DNA of 64,000 nt from Zopfochytrium polystomum (GCA_025765615.1 JAIVFJ010000065.1:186001-250000), one strand, 5' to 3'; positions 1 to 12,879 are shown, counted from the first letter of the stretch. Notes: generated by a model from the sequence alone, not told the origin. Translations and numbers: made by a program.

Positions 1-3000
1 ACTGTCGACGCAAATCCACTTACACGTTGGACCAGCGTGTTCACCATCTTATGCGCTGTTGAGTCCAGGAGTTCCTCCGAGCGCCGAACCCAGTAGTCAA
101 TATTTTGGACTTCACCTTCTTTACGAATTTGGACAATAAGGGTTCCTTGCGGCTTCAACGGCAAGCGAAGCTCGTGGAATTCGTGATCGTCGTAGAGCTG
201 GTCTCGAAGGAAAACACGATCCTGGACAGTTGTTCGAGCAGAAACCTCGGACGTTTGGTTTCCATATCGGTCACACAGGAAAAAGTCGAGAAAGCACTTA
301 TCCGCTTTTTTCCCAGTTGGTATGTCAACCGCAAACGACTGATTGGGAAGAGAAGTACATGAGAATGGTCTAAAGCATTGGTCGCAAACTACCTCATTCC
401 AGGCTGGAGTAAACGATTTGAAGACAGTTCTTGTTCGTTGCCTGGCGGTTCCTCCAACACTCATCTCAACGAACGTATCGCACGAAGCAGCCTCGCTCAC
501 GTCCACATCAATAGCTTTCCCAATAGTGATCTCAAAAGTATCAACCGCTTGATGAGATGGAAGTGTGTTCGGTGCAATTTTCCGGTTTTGGACGCCCAAC
601 GAGTCCAAAACATCGGCGAGCTGGCTCTTAGCGCCAATCACATTGTTAAGCTTTATGCAAGCCTGCTCGAGCTAAGCGCATGAAGAGATCATCACATTAA
701 ATACCTCGTAAGTTATGCATTGGACACTTTCCCGTGGTTCGCATTGTATTTGAATAAATTCCTCGAGGAGTTTACCAGTGAATGTTTGAAGGGTATGGTA
801 TATCATCTGAATGCTAGGCTTGAGTAAGACGAAGCAGCGATTGTTACATACCTGCAGAAAAAGTACAATCATGTCCTCCCTTTTCGTCGCAGATACGGAG
901 GTCCACTGCATCATGAAGTTCAGTCCGTTGTTGAAGAATATGAACACATCTCGGACTGCGGAACTATGCATTGAGGCTGGCGGAAGCACCGGTTCAAACT
1001 AGATCGCATGGTATTCACATCGTTTCCGGTATAGATATTACTAAGCTTACCGCATCCATGGCAACGGCGTTTTCTGCCCATTCTCGCCACTTGACTTCAG
1101 TGCGACTGAGCCAATCCATAACAAACGGCTCAAACCAGCCTTCTATATCCAGCTTAGCGCGGAGCGGTCGGAACTGCACTTTCTTGTACAGGTCTAAAAC
1201 TGCTCGATACAAGCCGTTTGGGCCCATCACCGCTTCAATAGGTGTTGAGGCATCGATACGAACTTTTCGTAAAGATTCCATTTCCAAAACGGCCAGTTCC
1301 ACATACGTGAGATGCACAATGGAGGGCAAAAACGCTTTATCCAGAATCTTTTCTGGAAAGTACTCGTGAAAGAGATCTAACTCCTTCGTTATCGCTGAAA
1401 TCACTAAACACAGTCGTGTAATGATATGATGATTGGGGTCACGTCCGATTGGTTGAATAGCAAACTCATATCGTGCGATGACAGCGTCCTATTCAACAAA
1501 TCAACTAAGAGTGTCGCAGCAGCAATACGGGATACCTTGAAGATCGAAAAGAGAATATCTTCTACATCCTCTGTTTCTTCCGATAATTCTATCCAAATTG
1601 CATCTGAGCGAACTTTCTCCATTACGTCAACACAGGTCTGGAGAACAGTTCGTGCAACAGCAGGCGTTTCGTTGAAAAGAACTGTGAAGTTTTTCAAAAA
1701 TTTTCGAATGTGATGGTCCAAACGACGAAGTACTTGAAGATAGGCTTTTTTCTTCGTAATACATGTGAGTAGCCAAACGAGAATGATCGTTGAAGCACTC
1801 ACGTCACTGATACGGAAATGATGGATTGTCTTCCTTGAGTCATCCACCATCCTTGCCAGTAGTGGAAAAATATCTTCCATGGTCAGTTGCCCGTCGAAGT
1901 ATAAATTAATGAGGGTTTCCAAAAAGGCCGCATCTCTGGATTTCTTGCTTATCTGCCACCTGCTCTCGTCAGTAGTCGAAAAAAAACCTGGTGGGTACCA
2001 CAAACCGGTATGCGCATTCAGCTATGACCATTCTGCTGAACTTCGACGCCTCAATGCTTCGACTTCTGGAATGAGCAATATCATAGACGAGACACTGTCG
2101 AACAAGAATCTTGAAAAACTCCATCCGACTCGGTTGCGGCGGCAAAAAGAGATTGGTTGGCTCATCAAGCTGCAAGAAATCAGTTCCTTTTGATGATTCA
2201 AAAAGCTTTAACCTTTTTCAAGCCAGGCATTCGTGCCAGGTAAGACATTCGAAATGCCATCATGATTAGAATCTCCTTGTCACGCCATGCATTATACACT
2301 TCCTGCTTCTCCCAATCGGACGAAGGAGCTGACGGAACGTCCGCATTTTCCAGTTGCTCAAGGTATCTTTCAAGTTCATTGAATGCTATTCTGTCGTTGC
2401 ATATCGCTTTGACTTGGGCGATCGCTTTGTCCATAGTTTCCTCGTCCAATTGGAATACCTTTCTCAGCCAGTCTGCCATCGTCAGAGCACCAACCCCTTG
2501 CCGAGCAGTCGATTTTCCGTCCTGAACCAGAATTTCTTGAATTCGGCTCACCCCGTCTGCCGCCTCTAGTCGGCCAAATTTTGTGATAAGCCCTGGTGTA
2601 GTTGTCGTGGGATTCGGACTTCGACTGCTAATCTCGGCATCCAAGTGGTCGATTCTAGGCGCAGAGTCTCGTGTGGGAGGGTTATCCAGAAAAACTGCCA
2701 GAAGAGATCTAATGGGGAGCTCCCATGCAGCCCCAGGGTGGGAGGAAATGATGCGACAAAACTGAAGTTGAATCTGGTTCACTGGCAACAGCTTCTCGAA
2801 GCGAGTGAAGAAACATTTCCGTTTGGGCGAGAAGAGCATCGTCGATTGCCGAGTCCTGCCTTCCTTGCCACGAAGGCGTTGCAAGAGACGGGTCTGGCAA
2901 CTTTTCCCTCAATCCTTCCGTGACGAGAGCCCCAAAGAGCATGATAAGCATCTGTGAATCCGCTAGGTCAGACGTTTTGAACGACGGAAATTGTTGCAAG

Positions 3001-3720
3001 AACCTTCGGGCATTTGAGTTTAGCGCACAGAAGTGGTCGGATTTCACCTGCTCACTTGTTCACTGAGGCAATGAAGAGTCGTGTCTTTGGGTCGTCATTT
3101 CCGCTTGCGTTGTCTGTTCGTCGCTGCAAGCTGGCGAGGAAGTATTAGCACGTTCAGCGCCATTCATTATTCCACGGGACAAACCTTCTCAATAACGATG
3201 GGATCGTTCTTGTGCCAACAAACAGGATTCCGTTTCTGACACAGCTCCACGGTCCCTGGCCGGAAGGAGACGCGGAACGTTGAGACCCTCTGCTTGAAGA
3301 GGAAACTCTGGTGGAAGCCCTGCCCGAAGACGCCAGTGTTTGACTGGGAGAGGTGGTCGTGGAAGATACGGAGGAGTTCGTGACAGGGCCGTGGGAAAAG
3401 CTGGACGACGAGGATGACGGATCCACCAGGTAAGGCGATCCGGAAAGGGGGAACAGACAGCAAAACAGGGAGGCGATGAGAGCGTTTCTGAACGTTCTGT
3501 CCTCGCGCCAGCGTGCGCGAGCAGTGCGATGATCGGGAAGGGTCACCAACGGACGCACGGTTTTGTGCACAGCAGTGTCCGCTGCCGTAACCTGCAAGTG
3601 AAGGTGCGGATCACTCGAAAGGGGGACGGCAGTGGCATTGTGTCGTCTCGGATCTGACGACGATGAAGCGGTGGTGGACGTTGACATGGTCGAGGCCGAA
3701 GAAGACCAAGAGGTGGACAT
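1..3720 (-). CDS. Munc13/Git1-like C2-MUN domain protein (3' end beyond window)
   Basis: Predicted vesicle-priming or signalling protein of the Munc13 family (fungal relatives include S. pombe Git1). The gene has many short introns. The start is ATG at 3720. Introns 3131-3184 (donor GTTTGT) and 3004-3055 (donor GTGAGC) join three in-frame exons, running on to a segment reading FLQQFPSFKTSDLADSQ. The exon at about 1015-1404 carries the MHD1 hallmark (DWLSRTEVKWREWAENA). Sequence at about 672-989 is MHD2-like. A C2 domain lies at about 100-560 (FEITIGKAIDVDVS, then KSFTPAWNEVVCDQCF). The N-terminal about 180 residues are Ser/Thr-rich with one hydrophobic patch (ALIASLFCCLFPLSG). The C-terminus lies outside the window. 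Family assignment is by recognised motifs; exon ends between 700 and 2900 are approximate. Confidence 0.72.
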
Positions 3721-3971
3721 TGATTGATCCGCAAAAAAAAAAAATACACGCATTGATCCACCCAGAATGTGGCACCCAAAGACACGTAGATCTATCCCCA
3801 TCCAACCCGTCTATCGCTCCACTGGAGCGATGGTGAACCTGAGAGCCAGTGCGATTGCAACCACGAAAGGTTGGCGTTCGACAGGGCAGCGGATGCGGGT
3901 TTTCCTTCCTTTTTTGTAGCGGTGGGCGACGATGACGTCGTCACCGCAGAGGCTGCAGGAACTTATTATCC

Positions 3972-4190
<219 letters not shown>

Positions 4191-4519
4191 ATCTCTTGTC
4201 TCCTACTGCGAGTTTTAACTTCTCTTTCCTCTTTCTTGTTTTGAAGGCGTATCTCTCTTATAACAGAATTAATCATGCCACGCAAGAGGAAAGAACCTAA
4301 CCATGTACACAACCAGGTGTACCATCTCACACTACCCTCACCCTGCACGCCAGATGGATTTGAAGGGACTCTGCATTGGTGCCAAAGGACCAAAATCAGA
4401 TTGAAGACAAAGGAAAAGAGAAATGGCCCAAAAACAGAGAGAAAATTGACAAGTCAACTCCCCTGACTTGGAGCAACCACCACAAATGCTTAGTCCCCAA
4501 CCCTATGCATGTATGTACA

Positions 4520-5188
4520 AGTGCAGAAAATAAATAATAAATTAGGCAGGCACAGGGTACAGCCTGTCAGGCACTCCATCCCTAAGCAATCAGTCAGTCT
4601 CTGTTAGTCACCAAAAAAGAAAATATGCTGAGAAAACCCTGGAGCAACGGAAACTGTAAAGACAAAAGTAGTAAAAGCGGACCCAATAATAAAGACGGGT
4701 CTGCTGCAAATACACTTTGATAATGCCTCCTTGGAAACCAAAGAACCAGGAATAATAATAGTGGTCCCAATCCTGTCAGGAACAGGGCAGGACAGGACAA
4801 GGCAGACAAGGAACTGAGAGGAGTGATGATTGTATTGGAAACAATAATTCACTTGAGGGATGGGACAGGTCCCCCATCCCCCTTTTATACCTTTTGAGAG
4901 TCTTCCTTGTCAAGACTCAAAGAAAGTTCCAGAAAGAGCAATTAGTAATACAATGATACCAATGATACCAATGATACCAATGACAACAAGACAAGTCAGG
5001 AAAGCAAAGAAGGTTCCAGAAGGTTCCATGAAGGAATGTTCTAGAAGGTTCCAGAGGTTTCCAGAGGGTGATTCATAACAAATCCTTGCTGTTTTATGGC
5101 AGGTACGCTTGTTCATGTGAATAAAATCCCTAGACTCCATGTAGTCTCACAGTACCTCTTATTTAACCTCACACCGACAGGTGTGACA
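4520..5188 (-). mobile_element. Putative retroelement LTR (minus orientation), lower bound uncertain
   Basis: Directly downstream of the degenerate chromodomain-like frame on the minus strand. It begins with TGTCACACC at 5188 (minus strand), a Ty3/gypsy-like LTR start. It contains clustered heat-shock elements, then a TATA box, then untranslated sequence. This order fits a U3-R layout of a 3' LTR. I could not define the 3' boundary or a target-site duplication, and no second LTR is visible in the window, so the lower coordinate is only a guess. Confidence 0.45.
4881..5066 (-). promoter_or_regulatory. Heat-shock-element array plus TATA box
   Basis: Alternating GAA and TTC pentamer cores at the canonical two-base spacing. 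5009-5026 has four perfect units (GAAggTTCcaGAAggTTC). 5034-5051 has four perfect units, followed by three degenerate ones to 5066. 4922-4934 has three perfect units. Reading leftward, a TATA box (GGTATAAAAGG, 4881-4891) follows about 30 bp after the last unit. The arrangement is that of an HSF-dependent promoter firing on the minus strand; activity is inferred. Confidence 0.7.
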
Positions 5189-5203
5189 AAGAGTGCTTCT
5201 CAC

Positions 5204-5780
5204 TTAGAAGGTTTCAACTGTGTGCTCCTCCTCAGGCACAGGTTGAGTTTGTGATGTAGTCAGGCCACCAACAGGCTGACTTGGGGCAGGTTGTACAGAC
5301 GGTGTACTAGCTTGTGTGGCAGGGTTGGAATCCGGTGGGGTGAGAGGATGAAGCAAATGCTTATCTCTCTCCATTTTCATTTGCATGGTCACCCTTTTAG
5401 TAGGTGCACAATACATTGCAGCTCTTTGGAAGCTGTAACCATTTCAATCGTTTCTGATATTCTTCAGAATCATCAGTCTTCACCAATTCCCAGTAGTTTC
5501 ACACTGCAAGACAGTGAAGATCTTCAAGTTGATACCCATTGTGTTTGATAGAGAATCCTAACCACTTGGTCAGACAGTGATACTTTTCTCCATCAACATC
5601 AGCAGTTTGACCTTCGATTCCCTCTGAAGTGTACTTCTTAAGGAAGTCAACGTGCAGTCCAAGGGCTGTGGTCTTGGAGGCAGGTTTCTTCATGGTGGAG
5701 TGGCAGCCTTCCGCTCTTCAAGCTCTTTTGTGAGGACGACAGGCTGTTGAGCCTGCGACCTCAAATAAAAAGAGTAAGAG
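5204..5780 (-). pseudogene. Degenerate Ty3/gypsy polyprotein C-terminus with chromodomain-like segment
   Basis: The minus-strand frame from 5693 contains YHCLTKWLGFSIKHNGYQ, matching the chromodomain pattern YLVKWxGY...HNxxExxxDL found at the end of chromovirus integrases. A TGA stop interrupts it at about 5502, yet the following residues (NYWELVKTDDSEEYQ) still resemble the domain end. A Pro-rich tail then continues in a shifted frame to 5204. Upstream reading (about 5700-5780) also needs a frame change. No reverse transcriptase, RNase H or integrase core is visible, so this is a remnant. Confidence 0.5.
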
Positions 5781-8700
5781 TATACCCCGCTTTTTTAACT
5801 GATAACTTGTGAGGATTATCAACTTGACTCGACCAAACAACATTTCACAAAAGTGACGTAACACGGCTGGACCCCATTTCTTATTATTTTCATGGGTTAT
5901 TATTGTCCCTGCAAGCCAAACTACTGAGATTTGGACTGTCTCTTAGCTGCAGCCATGTACATTATTCATGTTATTGTTACGCACTAAGTCGCTGGGTGAA
6001 TGGCTCAGGCTGCTCTGCACTACTGTGGTGTGGAGCGCTCCCTTTGATGGGAATGGTGCTAAGTTTGAGACATGCTGGCAGTCACTGAGTGAATGATGCA
6101 AAAATGCTAAGTTCTCCACAATGACTAAGCCTTGCCCTCCTTGCTTTGGGAAATGGATTAGGATGATGTGCTTCAGTGGGTAGAAGTACAGAGTCCAGGG
6201 GTACACAGATCTAACACAGAGCTGCTGCACAAGCTACCATGATGAAAGGCCTCATGAAAGGGTATGAGATCATAGGGTTTTTTCTCCTTTCTTCATTGAT
6301 GATTTTTACTTATTTTTTCAATTAGTAGTTTATCCTGTTTATCCTGTTTTTACTGTTTTATCTTTTATTTATTTGTTTGTTTGTTGTCTTTGTTTGTGTC
6401 TCTCTTTTCTCTTGCGGCTGCGAGTGACTGTCTTCCTCTTTGCACCAACCAGCTTTCCCCATGTCTTCCACCCTTGAATGCCAAGAAATGCTCAATGATT
6501 TTCTGAGCTGTCTTCCTTGTTTGATGGCTCAGCCCCATTGTTTGGTGACTCAGTCCTCCTCTCTCTTCTTTGTTGGTTTATTTATTGTTTTGTTCTTTTG
6601 TATATGTTTTCCTTCTGTTAGGCGGAACTGACTGGTTAGCACCAAGAGGCACAAGACGGACCCAAACCTATTGTGACTGTCAGTTATCGTTCTCACAATG
6701 CCCATGGGAGAGTGAGCCACTGCCAACGCAGACCTGGGCGCTGGCTTGTGCTGATGACAAATACTCTGAGTATTGAGTGGAACGGAAACCTGGTGTCAAC
6801 AGTTTTCCTCCTCCTCTACTCAAGCAGATAATAGGAGAGGTTTTTACCCTGTGACGGTCACGCTTGCAACTATTACAGCGTGTATATCATCATCATGTAT
6901 CAATAATTCATAACGAGCTTTTTTTCTTTCTCTCCAAGTTAGGGAGAAGGACCACCCACAAACACACATCTCCACTTCATTCACTCCTTCCACTCACTCA
7001 CTCAAAGTAGACTGTTTACAGTATGCCCCCTTCTCCCTGTGTGCTGGCTCCATTGGCCTCTGGTGGGCCTGGTCTTCACTGGGCTCAGACTTTCTCTCAG
7101 ATTAATGCCTGTATGTCATGGTGCCACACTTGGGTGTGAGAGTGGGTTTTAACCTTCCTTGCTTCTGAGATAGGGGATTCCTCTTGCCTGGTGAGGCAGA
7201 TGTCTGTGTCCTAGCAGGATGAAGTAAGAAGAGTCCCACTGTCTCCCACCCTGTGCGCCCTGGTTCTGTTAAGTGGAAAGCAGTTCTGGTTTGATCCAAC
7301 TGAAAGAAATGACAGCTGCTCTTTGTGGATGGTGGTGAACTACTCTGGTGGACTACCCTCTTGTGATGGTAAAGCTGAGGTGGGAGAGTGTTTCGCTGGT
7401 GCTCCAAGGTGGTGGCTCCAACAGGTTGGGACCTGGCCACTTTCCTCCCACTCTCCTGTCTTCCCCCTTTGCTTCTGCCTTGGGAAGGAGCTGGCACAGA
7501 TTGTGTTGGGTGGTACTGACTGGTTAGCAGCAAGAGGGGCAAGACGGACCTGAAACTATTGTGACTGTCAGTCATTGTTCTCACAGTGCCCATGGGAGAG
7601 CAAGCCACTGCCAATGCAGACCAGGGCACTAGCTTGCACTGTTGACAAATAATCTGAGTATTAAGTGGAACAGAAACCTGGTGTAACAGTTTTAAGTGGA
7701 ACAGAAACCTGGTGTAACAGTTTTCCTCCTCCTCTGCTCAAGCTATGTTGGGCATAGCTGAAATACAAGATCAAGTCATTGCACTCATTTTCTATCGAAG
7801 ACGCGGTAACAACTCGACTCATCGTTCATCAATGGCATAACAAGGACATGAGAAACCTCCATCCATTCATTTCATCGCAAGCTTCATCGCATGCAAGTTA
7901 TCACCACCATCAGCCGGTGTTCTTTAAGTCGCTCACTTCCCCTTCGAGCAATCATTTTCAGGATCCACAGGCAGTGTGCAGCACCGTCACTAGCAGCGCC
8001 AGAATCGTAACGACTGCATCAACTACTAGCCGTTGGTGATCAGTCAAAATTATCAGTCACCAGCACCCCAAAGCCGGCCGGCATCCAGATTCTCGTAAAT
8101 TTTCCTTCGTGGTCATTTGGAGACGTATTCGGTGGGATAGTTATGGAGAGGGTGCCTGTGGTTATTGGGAGACGGCCTGCAAACTGGGCACGAGTTGGTG
8201 ATTGAAGACAGGCTAGTTGGTGAGCACTCTTTCCCACCACACCTCACAGCAAGGCCATGCCCTCGGAGCGGGGATACTTTTGTCCCTCTGCTCTCAAGGT
8301 GGCTGGACTTGAAGCAAGCAGCTGGTGGTGGTGGTGGTGGTGGAGGCTTGTTGATTGATGGGAAAAGGCTTCTTTCCTAAGGAAATGGCGTTTTTGAAAG
8401 GCAAACACCCATCTCTACTTCATTCATTCCTTCCACTCACTCACTTTGAGTAGACTGTTTACAGATTGGTTTGGTGCTGCCTTGGCCCCCCCCTTTGATG
8501 CCAAGAGTCTCATTCCTTACTGAGTGATCTGGTCCCTTTGGCTTTGCCATAGGGGTTTCTCTGTGTCTTGGACCAGAGGCATTTTGCATTTTCTTTTGTG
8601 ATTGTGCCACCTTTGTCACACTTTTTTATTATTCCCTTTTAGGTGGCTGCTCTTTTTTGTGTTTAAAGAGTTTCTTTGTGTTTGATGATGATGGGCTTTA

Positions 8701-9230
8701 GTAGACTCCAAATACATTTTCCTGTCTGGTGATCCCTAGACACCTTTTCATTAGATAGGTTTGGTATTTAGGCCATTGCTCTATTCCACCTTCAGCCCAG
8801 GGGGAGGAGATTTAGAGCACAGTCTCACAAGGGAGTTTATCAAACACATGCAGACAATTAATTTACAAGCATTGAGCTTGCAAAGAACCTTTCCACTTGA
8901 AACAACTATCATTTGTAAAAAACTGGGAAACAAACACAAAGGAAAAACATTGTTGAAGACCCTGCCTCGCCGTTTTAATAAAGGGCAGTGTTCGACTCAC
9001 AATGACAGCCTTTTCCCCACCACAATGATTCAAATGGTCACCAGATGACAAAACTAATCGCAATGGCCATAATGCTTTGGCGCCCGACAAGTTGCTTGAT
9101 TGGAAAACCTATCTGTGTGGAACAACTTGAATTCATGGAAAGAGCTTTCCTGATAGGGCAAAAGTTGCAAATAATGCAAAGCAGGGAACTCACCAATGGG
9201 GGATTCTTCCACATGGTGATGTTCTTATCA
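5781..9230. repeat. Lower-GC, gene-poor repeat block
   Basis: No convincing gene is seen. Two diverged repeat pairs are visible. Copy A lies at about 6622-6826 and again at 7509-7743 (shared ACTGACTGGTTAGCA and CCCATGGGAGAG). Copy B lies at about 6953-7022 and again at 8401-8469 (shared CCACTCACTCAC and TAGACTGTTTACAG). A 31-bp tandem duplication occupies 7661-7722. Base composition is visibly AT-richer than the flanking genes, which suggests old transposon sequence. I cannot assign a class. Confidence 0.6.
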
Positions 9231-9484
9231 CTGTGATTGGATTCTTTCGGTTGGCGTGCGCGGTTGCGCCCGCGGTCTGTCGACGACTTTCGTGTTGACG
9301 GGAGGCCACGGCGTTGGTGGCAAGCGGCGGGAACTACCACCACTCAACTAGGTCAATGGATACAACAAGTTTGCCTTATGGACGGGGACATAGTCGAAGT
9401 GAGCCTACTTCAGTTTTTCAGCTTGTTTTCAAGGTCACCGGTAAGCAACGAAGGCATCTGCCTCGTCAACCGCTCGAAAACTTC

Positions 9485-9690
9485 TTAATTTTTTCTGTCT
9501 CTCTGCTCTCTCTGCTCTCTCGTACTCATCTCTCTCTTCTCTTCTGCTCTCTCTCTCTCTTCTCTATCTCTCTCCTCTCCTCTCTTCTCTTCTCCTCTCT
9601 CTCTCTCTCTCTCCTCGTCTCTCCCTCTCTCTCTCTCTTCGCTATCTCCCTCTACCCACTCTCTTTCTCTCTCTCCCCCCCCTTTCTCTT
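9485..9690. repeat. Pyrimidine tract upstream of arrestin gene
   Basis: About 200 bp of CT-rich sequence on the coding strand, ending some 30 bp before the ATG at 9719. It may lie in the promoter or 5' leader. The interval 9231-9484 shows no gene. Confidence 0.85.
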
Positions 9691-9718
9691 GCCTCCTCCT
9701 CTTCGCGGCCTCCGTTTC

Positions 9719-12191
9719 ATGACGTCGTCGTCGTCGTCGCTGCAGGTTGAAATCGTTCCAAACCGGGATTCGATTCGCATGTGGAAGGTGCGTAAAGCGC
9801 CCCTCTGCCCTACCACTCTGCCCTACCGCCCCCCCTTCCGTCCTCCCCGAACCACTTGGCCCCCCAGCCTTTGCTGGACATATCCTTGTGGCCTCTCATC
9901 TGCCGTGCTTGGGCTTGGCCTGTTCATGGTCGCACTCAGGGTGGATGTGACCAATCGCAATCTGCAATTTGCACCCTCGGCTTCGCTCAGTCTCCTTATT
10001 GCTCCCTGTCTCAGGCTTCCCCTGCATTGGACCGCTGAGCATATCTGGTGTCTGCCGGATACTCAACAAGTCGACAGCCGTGCTGTCAATATCTTACCTC
10101 GAAATACACCTGCGAAGCGACTCGTACGGTCGCGATCATCGTGGGGAGGACTTCGATCGCCTGTCCATTCTCGATTCTCGCAGCGTCATTGTTCGCGATT
10201 TTGATCCTCCAGAGAGTATCCAGCCTCTTCAGTCAACCGCTTTTGACTTTCGCTTTGAGTTCACGACCGAAAATGGAACGCTGCTTCCCCCCTCGTGCGC
10301 ACTCACAAGAATAGACCCCTTTGGAGGACAGTACGAGGGCCACGTTCGCTACGAACTTCGGGCATCGTACAAGCTAGGTTCCAGCGGTGTTGGTACTGCC
10401 AAGAAGGTGTTTCGACTGCCAAAGTTTGAGCCGGGCCTCCTCATCACTCACCTCTTGAGCAATGACGCCTTCAACACCGTAAAGGGTGCAGCACCGCGGG
10501 AAACTGTGAAATACGCACTTGATCTTCCGCGGTTTCTAATTCCCGGTAACTCGTTTATGGTCAGCTTCAGCGTGAAGAGCTACGCTGGCGAAATTTATTC
10601 TGTGACGATTGCGCTGCATGAAAGGATGGAAATCACTGGGCTCCTCTCTGCAAAGGATGGGGACCGGATGCTTATGATGGTCACGAAAACTCCCCATAAT
10701 TCCAGTCTGGAGCGTTTCGAGAAAGCGGTAAGTCTCGGTTGTTTAAACTCATAGTTTTTACAAACAACTGTCCAGTTCAGCATAACTTGCCCGAAGTGGA
10801 GCGCTCAGCGTCCAACAGATGGGTCAGCTGTTACGATCTGCCCAAGCTTGGCAACACGTCCCCTGGTGATATCGCACAATTTTAGGATCCGCATCGATGC
10901 TGGTGGAACTCAGCCAATCGAAGTTGTCACCCCTGTAGTTGTCTTGCCTTCAGACAACGCCCACCTGACCCGTTTAATCAAAGATGCCCCAATTATCGAT
11001 GGTCGGGGAGACTGGAAGATTGTGCAGCTGCTCAATGGTCTGAAGAGAGATGGATTGGCCGTCTTATCTCGCCAAATTATTCCTGCGGACAACTCTGGCC
11101 CTTCTCGTGCCCGAAGCGGTGATGATGATCCTCGTGGTCGGCGGCCGGGCCCCTCCTCGCTTTCTGCACCTTTGGCTCCTCCACGACGAGTTGTGTCTCC
11201 GTCGCCGTTCAGTTCATCACTTCCAGCCTCTGGCGCCGTAGCTCCTCCGCACTATCATCCTGAGCCTAGATCACGAGGACGTTCACGCGGGCGCAGTTCA
11301 GAGCGAGAGCGCGCTTTGAATGGGAACTTGGACGAAGAAGAAGCCCTTCTGCTCGCTCTTAAGCAGTCTGAGGAGGAAGCGCTTAAAGACTTCGAAGTGG
11401 ATCCAAGTTTGTATGCAAGACTCACTCGTGAGCCCACTGAGGCTGTGATAGCTCGGATTACTGCGTCCGAGAGCTCGGGCATTCCAGTTGCGGCCGGCAT
11501 TAACAGCCGGCCCATCCCCCCACCGAGGAGCGCGAATTCTCGGCAATCGTCCGGCCATCTGTTTCCGGTGCCAGAGGCCTCAACTTTGGATGAAATTCAC
11601 AGCGGCACCCCTATCCATCGCGGACCAGGACCCCTCACCATTATTGAAAACGCTTTATTTGGCTCGGCTTCCACTTCACCGCAACCTCAATCACCCCCAT
11701 CCGATGCCACCTCCGCCAAGAAGGTTTTAAAGGCCCCCCCACGCAGCCGAAGTCGAGATCGGCTGTCTGTTCAAATGCCTGTGGACGTGGGACTTCCACC
11801 GCCCCCCTCCACCGATCCCGATCCCGATTGTCAGCCCCGGTGCCGCGGGTCGTGATGGAGGCGGGGCAAAGCGGGCTGTGAAGCCGCGAGTCGCGTCGGC
11901 TATCCTATCGGCAAGGGACGTGCCTAACGAGCGTCGAACAGTCTTACTCGACTACGATCCGTTGGACCCAGGGGATATCAAGTTGCAGAAGTTTGATACG
12001 GTGGTAGTCTACTCCGTCAGTAGAGGAAAGTGAGTGTTGCTTTTTGTTCCGCTCGATTACGATCATGGGGTGATTGTTCGGAAGAGTGACGAATGAATTC
12101 ATTCCGTTGATATTGATGTAGAGCGGAAGGATACAATGAGCGGACGGGACTTTTCGGTAAATTTCCTATCGCCGCGCTGGAACCACTGTAA
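9719..12191 (+). CDS. Alpha-arrestin-like protein with UIM and C-terminal SH3-like domain
   Basis: Predicted arrestin-fold adaptor of 679 aa. Five exons: 9719-9791, 10015-10727, 10776-11764, 11835-12029 and 12122-12191; their summed length is a multiple of three. Residues about 20-370 are arrestin-like: VCRILNKSTAVLSISYLEI near the start, then a strand-rich region (VKYALDLPRFLIPGNSF) and VISHNFRIRID with VTPVVVLP. A ubiquitin-interacting motif follows near residues 446-460 (EEEALLLALKQSEEEA). After a Pro/Ser-rich linker come about 55 SH3-like residues (LLDYDPLDPGDIKLQKFDTV, then GLFGKFPIAALEPL). The paired Trp of a typical SH3 ligand surface is absent. The family acts in ubiquitin-ligase recruitment and endocytosis; that role here is inference. 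The first intron (223 nt) is the least certain join. Confidence 0.7.
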
Positions 12192-12879
12192 GGAAGCTTC
12201 AGCGACAAGTCCGTTTTATATATCGTGCTGTCCGTTGCAGCCCATGCAATTCACGGAGGGACGATTGGGGGATACCAGTCTTCTGTGATTTGAGATGTGG
12301 TCGTTACGGCTGGTTCTTGTCAAGCGAGGTTGACACTGTAGTTATATCTGTTTTGAAACAGAGATGGGATTCATATTTTCTGTACATAGCTCGAATGGTT
12401 CAGCGCCGGTACCCGAGTTCTTCAGTGTGCTAATCGCGTTTGGGATGAAGCAATCGAAGCTGACTGTGTTGCCTGCGACCACTGCCGGGTCGCAGAGGAT
12501 CTAGCTCCTCTGAACAGTCCTATTAAAGCACTTCCAGCAGGTTTCAAGCATTTTCAAGCATTTTTTTATGAGGTTTTAGGAAGGTTACAAGGAAACGAGA
12601 GCGAAGCGCAAGGGGAAAGAGAAAAAAGAGACAGACGAGAGAATAAATGAGACAGGCAGGGAAGACAATAGAGGTAACCACATAGAAGAAACGGGTCGCG
12701 TCTATACAAATTGGAAAGGGAAAGGAAAGAAACTTGCCGAATTAGAGATAACACGAGGCGAAACAAAACCTCTCCTAGCATCATTACAGATGCGAACGAG
12801 AAAAGAAGAGCCGCCTCCCAAAAATCTGTTCAAGTTTGGGCGGCAACTGACAGCGCAGCTTTCCTAGTAGGCGTCTTGT

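Noticed and set aside
11765..11860. Apparent frameshift in the arrestin gene at a run of six C
   Set aside because: A 70-nt intron 11765-11834 (donor GTCTGT, acceptor TTGTCAG) restores the frame and makes the total length divisible by three, so no mutation is needed.
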